This document shows, piece by piece, positions 43,550-51,590 of a stretch of 64,000 nucleotides of DNA. The stretch is from Siphonodentalium dalli. Its lineage: Eukaryota; Mollusca; Scaphopoda; Gadilida; Siphonodentaliidae. The DNA lies in the NCBI GenBank assembly GCA_032622095.1, contig CP136064.1:50472073-50536072 (forward strand). The letters run 5' to 3'. The number at the start of each line of letters is the position of its first letter. The stretch's first letter is position 1. The notes beneath the pieces were generated by a model. That model saw only the letters and a list, made by a program, of their open reading frames with translations, searched no databases and was not told the DNA's origin. A program made the translations under genes and the position numbers.

Positions 43550-44620
43550 TTGCTCCGCTCTGGCACTCCCAGCCATTGTCACCTTTCGTACGCTAACCAT
43601 TTCACTTTCTTTTCATTTCCTAGGTCATGCCACGGGCACCCGCACGCCGCTCCGCCTCAGACTGCGCCTCGGGGTGACAGCAGGCGCCGCCCCAGGGACC
43701 CGCCGGCGGCCGGGTTTCGGATCGTCTCAGACTCTGCCGGCAGCCCGCTTCACTCGGTGTCCGAGTGCCCTTCATCGGACAGCTCACATCGCAGCCGCAC
43801 TAGAACCGATCGCCTTGTACCGCCTCCGCCGCATCAGTCGGCGCCTTCTTCCTGCAGTCGTCCTTCCGTGCCATTACCAGCCTTCAGCGACGTGCCGCCG
43901 CCCGGATGTCACCGACAAACTTGCGATCTCTGCCTGGGGGCGGGGACCGGCCAGCTTTCACTGGAGGTAATGAACTATTTAATGACGTCAATTTCGATCA
44001 TAGCTGGCCGGGCGCTTGGGCCCGCCCCGCCAGTTTCGACCCAATACGGTTTCGGCTCGCATGTGCTTCAGACGATTCGCCACCGCATTGCTCGCGGCGA
44101 ATACGTCCCCCTAGCTGCGCTCCTACCGCCGACCGGGGGTTCGCTCACAGCCGCACATCCGTTTTGTCTGCGTCCGTCTGGTCAACTGGGCATCCGATCC
44201 CGCGCTTCGGCTTCGTCGATTGCGGACATTGATCAGTGGACGGACACGTTCTTCACTTTCAGCTCGCTCCACCTTCAGTACCACCCGTCGGCGATCGTTC
44301 TCGCTCTATTACAGTACATGCAAGTGTTCCGCTGGGCCGCGTGGAATTTCGGTGGGTTAGGCTGGCGCGTTCCGACGAACTCCGGAACAAGCGCGCGCTT
44401 CGCCCATCGATGTCTTGGGACAACATCGACAACAATAGCCGGCTCTTGTGTCTCTCGCCAACCCTCCCCCACAGTACCACCAGCGCCCTCGTATGCTCCT
44501 CAAGGTCAGCCTCGTCAACCCGACAACCGACGTACACCAGTTTGTTTGGATTTCAATGCCTGAGCGCGCTCTCGACCGTCGCACCGCTTCCACCATGCTT
44601 GCTCCTTGTGTGACGCTCCA
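43550..44620 (+). pseudogene. DIRS gag-like ORF
   Basis: A frame of 337 codons (43550-44563). The N-terminal half is Pro/Ser/Arg-rich low complexity. From about residue 165 it reads VLQTIRHRIARGEYVPLAAL and then a segment with IADIDQWTDTFFTFSSLHLQ and YHPSAIVLALLQYMQ, which is the pattern of gag-like proteins preceding DIRS RTs (a 'W...F' helix pair followed by an 'LL.Y' helix). A frameshift near 44350 moves the continuing similarity (DELRNKRALRPSMSWDNID) to the frame at 44236-44613. The protein would package the element RNA. Assignment rests on pattern recognition; the frameshift marks it as dead. Confidence 0.6.
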
Positions 44621-44763
44621 TCTCATTCTGAACTGCACCCCCAATAGCCACCGCCCGCTACCCCTCGGCCATTTCGGTCTGGCTCACGCCGAGCGAACCT
44701 ACAACACCCTGCCCCCCGCTCCCCATCCAATGCTCGGACCCTCCAGTCTGCCTCGGTCGCCCC

Positions 44764-45120
44764 AATGTCGTCCGTGAATCACTCGCTAAAGAAATAGCTA
44801 TGGGTCGCGTGGCGGGTCCCTTCCCGTCCCGCCCACGCTCCGGGTCTCCCCTCTTGGCTTGGCGCCTAATTCCACACCCGGCGATTTCCGCCTTCTCCAC
44901 CATCTTTCCTACCCATCTGGTTCCTCGCGCATAGACTTCATTACACCGGAATTCACGTCGGTCTCCTACTCGCGGTTTGATGACGCGGTTCACATCGTTC
45001 AGCACCTCAGTCGTGGTGCCCTTCTCGGAAAGGGAGACCTTTTCTTAGCCTACCGCGCCCTTTCCATCCACCCGTCCGTTTTCGACCAACTTGGGTTCCG
45101 GTTCGAAGCCAGTTCTACTT
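44764..45120 (+). pseudogene. DIRS-type reverse transcriptase, N-terminal fragment
   Basis: It begins with VVRESLAKEIAMGRVAGPFP (44767-44826), the conserved lead-in of DIRS RTs. After a frameshift near 44840 it continues as PLGLAPN, FRLLHHLSYPSGSS and then GALLGKGDLFLAYRALSIHP and LGFRFE (to ~45110). These are RT motifs 1-3; the Asp in KGD corresponds to the first catalytic Asp. Sequence after 45115 no longer looks like RT, so the palm's YxDD and everything beyond are lost. Strong family resemblance; clearly truncated. Confidence 0.8.
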
Positions 45121-45329
45121 TGACTAGCCACTTCCGTTCGGATGTAGCATCTCCATCGTCCATCCACCGCTATCATCTCGCTACCGCACCATAAAGTCGT
45201 TATTCTGCACCACTGTTGTCATCGCCACGGACGCGCCTCCCTTGGGTGCCCTGTGTGTACCGGCCCCTCCCCTTTCTCCCCTCTGGCCTGGCCCCCGATT
45301 TCTCGTCGATGGCGTGACTTCGTCATATG

Positions 45330-45620
45330 GCGGGGCCTGCTGGTCCGGATCTAACTCGTGAACCACATCCATACATCACATTCATTCCACCGGATGCTGG
45401 GCCGACATACCACCTGTATCTGTCGCTCGAGCCGTGTCCCATCGAGCACATCACCGCCATTCACCATTCACATCTGCTCGAGTCGACTCCCATCGGGCTC
45501 ATCACATCCATCTACCCATATGCCTGGGCCGACACACCACCGGCATATGCTGCTCGAGTCGAATCCCATCGAGCCTCACGTCGCATGGAAGACCATCCGG
45601 ACCGGCAGGCCCTCATTCAA
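45330..45620. repeat. Short imperfect repeats (ctgctcgagtcg type)
   Basis: Blocks such as gctcgagtcgactcccatcg and cctgggccgacacaccac recur two or three times over ~200 bp. Overlapping ORFs are repeat-driven. Confidence 0.55.
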
Positions 45621-45717
45621 CCTCTGTAATCGTTTAAATTATTAAACATGTGGCCATCTCCGCAAAAACACCACTGAGTCTCTCTCAATCCAAACAAACT
45701 TAGGAAACAATGGGCTC

Positions 45718-46770
45718 TCAATATGGGGTGGGGGGAGTCCTCTGAATTAGGCCCGGATACGTGGTAGATAATGTTTGGACAGTTGGGGTCTTGTATAAGG
45801 CCTCACGTGCCTTTAACCGAAGTTTAACTGGTACATTTTTGTTTTCTACTATACTACATATTCTGTAAAATGACAGAACATCATCTTCATTACACTTTGT
45901 CATTTTCCGTACTATTTTTGAAATGGTTTTCCAATCTTGTTTGCGCGAATCATCAGAATCACAATGTGTCGTTGGCTCCGGTACGTTTGCCAAAACGACA
46001 TTGTAGTCTTTGTTCTCGCCAATGTTTTTTTTTAACTCGTCGTCTGTATGTATTGGAGTTAGTAATTTCTCGGTGATAGATGTTTCCAGTATTTTCTTTA
46101 ATTCTTGTATCTCTCTTTTTTTTTGTTCAAACTTATTATTTTGTTTGTCTCTAAATTCGCTGAACTGTTTCTCTGCTGTCCTCCTAAATACCTCTATTTG
46201 TGAGTATATTTCTCCTTTCTGCATTGATATTTTATCTTCACATTTAGTCACTTGCTTTTCCAGTTTTGATACTGTCGTATCTTCTTGATCTATTCTTCTT
46301 TCCATGTCAGTCATATGTTTTTTCACATTTGCGCTATATTTTGTGTCGAAAATTTCGAACCGCTGATCCACCCTGCTATTTATTTGTTCTTCAAATTTAT
46401 CCATATTTGTTATCACTTTTTCTAACATTTTTTCGATGTGTTTCATCCAGTTTCCGATCTCCTGTACACTCAGTTGTTCTGCTAATTCTTTGGTTGTTTT
46501 CTCATCTATCTCTGTCGTTTTTACGGATGGTGATTCAGTTGTTGGTTGGATTTTACTCCCAGTTTGCCTGGTTTTGTGTTTTTTCTCGGCAACGCTTGCA
46601 TGGCCATAACAGTGAACTCGATCTGTTTGTTAAGTCTTTTGCGTCTTCAGCACACATGCCTTGGCAGCTAAAGTGGAAGTTTTCATGACAAAAGTCACAA
46701 ACGATATAGTTTTTTCTATGTTTAAACTTGCCTCTGCATGAAAAACAGTTTTTTTCTGTTCTGGTTCCAT
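45718..46770 (-). pseudogene. LINE ORF1 with PHD finger and long coiled coil
   Basis: Minus-strand reading begins near 46770 with a PHD-type finger (NCFSCRGKFKHR...VCDFCHENFHFSC...CKRC) and hits a stop just after it. One indel later the frame continues as an uninterrupted stretch to 45718. It has a coiled coil of about 130 residues (ending in QELKKILETSITEKL) followed by the LINE ORF1 RNA-binding pattern (DYNVVLANVPEP ... VLSFYRICSIVENKNVPVKL). PHD plus coiled coil plus this C-terminal domain marks a non-LTR ORF1. ORF2 is not present downstream. At 45798-45818 the reading crosses a 21-bp stretch identical to the family A MITE terminus, after which LINE similarity is doubtful. Confidence 0.72.
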
Positions 46771-47272
46771 CTTTAATTTTGTTTGTCCAGACATTTTCTC
46801 TTGTTATAATAGTTTATTTGTTCTTCCGTTTCGCTGTTGCCAGATGTCCATTATTGTCATCTCCATTGACGAAAGAATGTCACAAACATAAAGTAATTGT
46901 TAAGATATCCACTAGTTTCAGATCTATCTGAGGTAGTTAGGAAGAAAACAAAATTATGTATAAAAAAATATGTATTTATACTCTAGCAATTCATATCAAG
47001 TGAATCATGTCTATCTATGTGCTGATATTCTGCTCAACACAATCTGAATAAAAGGTCAGCCGACCAGTGTCCCCCGAAAACGTGGCAAGTCGATGCCGCT
47101 TTGTTAAATAAATTAAGTCGAAAAGGGTTAATAACTCGTAAAAAAAACAAAAACATTTCGTCATCTATATACATGATGCACATCTCCAATATGTGGGTAA
47201 CAATACTCTGAAGTTTCAAATATCTGTAGGAGGAGTTGATTACACCATGAAGGTACCCTCATACAGAAATTT
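46771..47272. other. No recognised feature
   Basis: An AT-rich spacer on the 5' side of the minus-strand LINE ORF1; its upstream region or 5' leader may lie here but cannot be delimited. Confidence 0.3.
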
Positions 47273-47279
47273 TTAATTT

Positions 47280-47600
47280 TTTTTTAGTGTTGTATTTTTA
47301 ATACGAAGAGTAGAGGAAGAGATAATGCTAACAGCAACTGACAAAGAAAACTTTATAGCAGCATTGAAAGAAGAAATTTGTTGCATTGAATCAAACCTCC
47401 CTTCAGAGCCTCCAACAAGGCGCGAGATGGGAATTCGTTTGCTGCAACAAAGTAGTATACAACAACTAGTTAAAAGACTGACTGCAGCAGAACAGAAGTT
47501 CAGTCTTGTTAACGAACAGGATGAAGGTGACACTGACCTTGATGATGTTGTTGAAGATGATGACTACAATGAAGATATTGACTTACTAGTACCTGAATAA
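47280..47600 (+). CDS. Hypothetical 91-codon acidic ORF, possible terminal exon
   Basis: An ATG at 47325 opens a frame ending with TAA at 47598-47600. The frame is also open upstream to a T-run followed by AG near 47286, which would serve as a splice acceptor. The product is helical at first, with a Gln/Glu-rich middle (LLQQSSIQQLVKRLTAAEQK) and a very acidic C-terminus (DEGDTDLDDVVEDDDYNED). I do not recognise it. An acidic tail of this kind is seen at the ends of some transposase genes and of many nuclear proteins. Codon usage is more gene-like than the surroundings, but no other exon is identified. Confidence 0.3.
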   Translation, partial: FFSVVFLIRRVEEEIMLTATDKENFIAALKEEICCIESNLPSEPPTRREMGIRLLQQSSIQQLVKRLTAAEQKFSLVNEQDEGDTDLDDVVEDDDYNEDIDLLVPE

Positions 47601-47619
47601 AAACAGGAATATATATTAC

Positions 47620-48000
47620 ATGAGGATGCAGAACGAGGTCGCATAGAGTGAATTCAGTGACGGGCTATCATCACTAAATTGACCCTATGTGGACCTCATT
47701 ATGCTTAGGCATCATGTTCTCTGTGAACTTAAATTAAACGATTTTTTAGTTTCTTCAGAAACTTCTGCACAAAGATTCTCTTATAGTTTCTATACCCACA
47801 ACTTGGCAGAAAGTACATTGCTTAATCGAGGTGCGCAGTAGATACATATCACAATATTGACTATCTGGGAACTTAAAATCTGAGTATAGGTCTCCCATAG
47901 AAGATGAGGCCATGCGTAATGAGGTTACCAAAGGATGAATTTGGTGGTGCTAGCCCGCTGTGCGAGATAGCGTCACTAAATTCACCCTCTGGGGACCTCA
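47620..48000. repeat. Two ~75-bp palindromic units
   Basis: The hairpin-forming units atgagg...gaattcagtgac...tcactaaattgac...ggacctcat lie at ~47620-47695 and ~47915-48001, in similar but diverged form. Confidence 0.6.
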
Positions 48001-48310
48001 TTTCTACAAATGTCTGGCACCATTTTCTCAGGCCTGATTACAATGTGCTTAAGTGGTCATTAATATGAAGTTGAATATGGTTCCATTTATCAAAGTCAAA
48101 GTATAAAATCAAGTGATTAGGTGTATAGGGTATATTCTTCCAGTTATAATATAATGATATTCATTTGGAATAAATTTGTGTGAACATCTTATTTTTCACT
48201 TCAAAATACGATTGCCCCATTCTGCAAACCATAGCTGATCACAGATATTTTTACACCCATTAATGCATAAATTGTATCTATCAAATGAGGACCAACAAAA
48301 ATATGCAACA

Positions 48311-48561
48311 TTAACCCTTCCATGACTGGAGCTTCCTGAAATTTTGCAAAAACCCTGTGCAATGCATTCTCTCATTTTTGCTAGTATCCCATATTGAGAA
48401 GAGAATATATTGGCCAAACAATATTCACCTTGACATTTTAAGCCAGTGCATTCTCTAATATTTGTGAGGCTCCATATTGGAGACTCATATATAAGAGAAT
48501 GCACTGGCACATGATATTTAATGCTGCAACAGCGCAACTCCAGTCACAATGAAAGGATTAA
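48311..48561. mobile_element. TTAA-flanked MITE, family B, 251 bp
   Basis: TTAA lies at 48311-48314 and 48558-48561. The left end cccttccatgactggagctt is the same as at 14724; the internal hairpin halves are diverged. Confidence 0.8.
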
Positions 48562-48602
48562 TTTCTAAAAGTATATGCCCACTAGAGGTTGTCAGAAGAG
48601 GA

Positions 48603-48750
48603 TTAAAGATACGGGCGGCGTTGGCGGTGGGTATGCAGTTAAAATATTCATCTCCGCCAAAAACAGAAAGAATAGTAAAATATAGACAGACTGTGTTCTT
48701 ATATCAATCAGAAATATGGCATAAACAGTGTGTTTCTTACGCATGGACAG
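48603..48750 (+). mobile_element. TTAA MITE, family A, diverged fragment
   Basis: It starts TTAAAGATACGGGCGGCGTT and follows the family A left ~145 bp (cgccaaaaacagaaagaa, then cataaacagtgtgtt) before losing homology. Confidence 0.65.
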
Positions 48751-48935
48751 TCAAAGAAAATATGCGAAATTTATTCATTTGCGACGTTACATCTGAGACA
48801 TATACCGTCTGACCGAATTCGCATTATGTTCAAACAAAAGTCTGTTCGTGCCAATAATTCTAGTCAGTATTCGGTATTGACGTATCACCCTAAAGGAAAG
48901 CTGAAGTAACCAAAACCAGGAACAAATCAGACCAA

Positions 48936-49137
48936 ATAAAGCTTCAACAGCCTAAAATATCTTGGGTCTGTCTCAATAGAACCATACAGATATGGATATC
49001 ATTGGAACCGGCTCCTTGACCACATTGTGATGGTTACAGTTATGCCCTGTGCCAATGCATTCTCTTATATATGCGAGTCGACCATAGAGGCGACCTATGG
49101 TCGACTCGCATATATAAGAGAATGCATTGGCACAGAA
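48936..49137. mobile_element. Family B MITE, left-part fragment with full hairpin
   Basis: The segment caaataaagcttcaacagcc through the 75-bp hairpin matches 29860-29995 in inverted orientation. The outer TTAACCC end and the right half are missing. The hairpin here has a duplicated centre (gaccatagaggcgacctatggtc). Confidence 0.72.
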
Positions 49138-49726
49138 AAGTAGAATCCCAGTCCTAGAAAAAGACGTTAAATTTGGATACTTTAGTGTATTACCAATTGA
49201 ATGAAAAAGTTTCTCAATTTTTGAGTACCATTAAATTGAGATGGAGCCCCCCCCCCCCCATAATTTTTGGCAAACAGCACAAACTGTGAACAAAATCGAC
49301 ATTTTCTCTACGACACAAGGCTTTGTTGACTTGGATAACTCTTGTTCCTAGAATATTGTTATCAACAGGTCGAGGCAGTATTGCCAAGAAAGTTATATCA
49401 AGTTGAAAATCCTTGAGTATTGTCATCAAATTTATTGCTTCATTTTTTTTATCTGCCATTTTCTTTGAAACAGACAATTTATCTCTCTGAAAACTTTAGA
49501 ATCTTATAGGCATCACTCCGCCATTCACCATGTAGTTGTATCAGCTGTTCGCACTGATGATTTAAAAGCCCATGTTGCACCCCCTCTCCTAAATAATTGT
49601 GGAGTAATAGGTAAGACTCTCTTTGGGCAATGTGGATTCAATCTTGAGATACCCATCAATAGCTTTAGTTGATAAGCGTTAAAGCTACCATGATTAAAAT
49701 CTAGTTTATGAAGAAATCTAACAAGC

Positions 49727-49960
49727 TGTCAAAATTAATACTGAATGTCATGATCGAATGTCGCTTTAAGATTGCTGGAACTAAAGGCTAACCAATCAGA
49801 AGTCGTATTAGAGAAATGATCTAAAAATAACTATTATGACGTTTCCGAATACGATTGGTCGAATAGGCTAATTTAACGACGAATGAAATTTATTATATTT
49901 TTTCGGATGGCGAATTCCTCGTCTTCCCACGTGCCTAGGAATATTAAGCATTTTTAAAAA
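49727..49960. repeat. ~240-bp dispersed repeat, copy 2
   Basis: Direct-orientation homologue of 39590-39830, with small indels. Confidence 0.8.
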
Positions 49961-50091
49961 CGTGTTTCCTAAAATGTATCAATTTCTTTATTTAGATTCG
50001 CGCGCATTATACGTCGGTTGTAAAACTCAAAATTTGTTTCTACAACTTACAATACTATCACATAGTACATTATTTATTTGGTTTATATATT

Positions 50092-50223
50092 CACTCAAAG
50101 TGAGGTGATCCTAAGCAGATTATCTACATAAACAGCCTGTTCACCTGACAAACCGCACATTATCTGCTTATAAAGAACTTGTTTTGGTAGATAATTTGCT
50201 TAGAATCACCTCACTTTGAGTCG
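50092..50223. mobile_element. Small palindromic MITE, 35-bp arms
   Basis: actcaaagtgaggtgatcct (from 50094) is matched by the inverted aatcacctcactttgagt ending ~50222. A related third end (gagtcgattctaagcagata) lies at ~50273. Confidence 0.75.
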
Positions 50224-50769
50224 ATAATGTACTGAAAATTAGATCATTTTAGTCACATTATCGACACAAAATGAGTCGATTCTAAGCAGATAATGGGCGC
50301 ACAACGAGACAATTAAGCCAACCCACGACTTTTCATGTGTGCGCCCTTTAGTTCGTTTTTTTCACTATGGCCCGCGCCATAAAACGAAATAAAGGCTATG
50401 ACTCCATTATCTGCTTATTTCAGACTATAACAATCACATTATGTACCTAATTCAGTTTTCGGGATAACAGGCTGACTTTTTATTTCGAAAATTAGGCGGT
50501 GCGTGATTTATAGCCATTACAAAACTACCAAACCAAATCAGTGGCGTCTGTTTTGCCATCTTTACCCTTCAACAGTTGAATATCGAATGACTAGTTTTTA
50601 CATTTCTTGAAATTATGATCAAATGCCATCAAATCTAATATTGATGCGTTTGAACGATTTTTCAGTTTCGAGTACCGTTGAAGAAATGGGTAATGTTCTG
50701 CTTCTTGAACTGATTGTGGATAATGTTCGTTGAGTGGTTGAAACCTATGAATAATATTGTAATATATAA

Positions 50770-50984
50770 CTTATTCTAGTAGAATTTACTCTATAGTTGA
50801 GCTAGCTTGCTGTGCGATTGGTTAGTTTTCTTTTGGTGAGAAGAATTTTCTTTATTGAATTTATGTGAGTTCCACTGTCGGCTATTTTCTTCAATTATTT
50901 TTTTGACTGTTTTGGAAGCTTTAAGTGATCAAGAATTAAATTAGCTCCAGTTGAAAAAACTCTTGAGACTGCTTATTGCGACTC
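50770..50984 (-). pseudogene. Remnant of the small basic Polinton ORF
   Basis: Homologous to 60-400 (shared gtagaatttactct, ttggaagctttaagtgatca and a start context gcgactccatga), with several deletions. It shows that the small ORF belongs to the element. Confidence 0.7.
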
Positions 50985-51026
50985 CATGAAAATTAATATA
51001 TCATGTCGTACGGTTTTTTACTATAG

Positions 51027-51276
51027 ATTACCGCACCTCGATCGTAGATTTGTGAACAATCGATGGAAAATGTCAGCTCTAAGTATCAATGATGTATCTT
51101 TTTTGGGGGTAACACTCAAGTAGTAACTAAATAACCTTGATCGGTTGACGTTGCATCATCATATGCTTGCATCAAGTGAGATAATTGCATTTGGGATGCA
51201 AGAATGTTTATTTGACCTTTATCTCACACACTTTGAAACAAAACCATGTAATGTGCATTGAAACTCAAAGTACTAC
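51027..51276 (-). pseudogene. Packaging ATPase remnant, C-terminal third
   Basis: It aligns with 460-700 of copy 1 (for example ttgcatcatcatatgc). Walker A and B are deleted; the break joins directly to the neighbouring ORF remnant at ~51277. Confidence 0.75.
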
Positions 51277-51590
51277 TAATAATGTATCCATGTTCTTTCA
51301 TTGAGAATTATATTTTTGGAACAAGTTATCTGCAATGAGTTCATGCATCTCGTTTATTATGTTTTTAGGAATATCCATGAATACAACCAGCAAGAAATCA
51401 GTTTCAAATTCTGATCTGTCAAAGATTTCAATCGCCCCTCCTCTCAGGAAAATGTCCTTCCAGCATTCCTTCATTATTATTATACTTTCTCTCTTAAAAA
51501 CCAGGTTTGTTGTAGTTCTCTTTGATTTCCTGTTGACATTTCAACTAAGAATTTGTAAAGTTGCTTAAGCACATCAGTTCCATCCATACG
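51277..51590 (-). pseudogene. Remnant of the 224-codon Polinton ORF
   Basis: It aligns with ~1305-1790 of copy 1 (caagaaatcagtttcaaattctgat against the equivalent ~1498-1520 block), with indels in several places. It confirms that the unknown ORF is a conserved part of this Polinton family, between PolB and the ATPase. Confidence 0.7.

Larger units (their letters stand above)
43374..45200 (+). mobile_element. DIRS-type retrotransposon fragment (gag-like plus RT start)
   Basis: A GC-rich island, clearly above the AT-rich surroundings. On the plus strand it carries a gag-like domain followed by the start of a DIRS-group reverse transcriptase. It has at least two frameshifts. The RT stops before the YxDD region; RNase H, methyltransferase and tyrosine recombinase are missing. 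No split direct repeats or inverted LTRs were recognised. The base composition contrast suggests a younger or foreign arrival than the nearby AT-rich repeats. Confidence 0.72.
49138..50769. other. Spacer with a dispersed repeat and a small MITE
   Basis: It contains the second copy of the 240-bp repeat (49727-49960) and a hairpin MITE (50092-50223). The rest has no recognised gene. Confidence 0.45.

Noticed and set aside
43374-43970. 198-codon plus-strand ORF overlapping the DIRS gag-like frame
   Set aside because: Alternative frame in GC-rich sequence; no family pattern.
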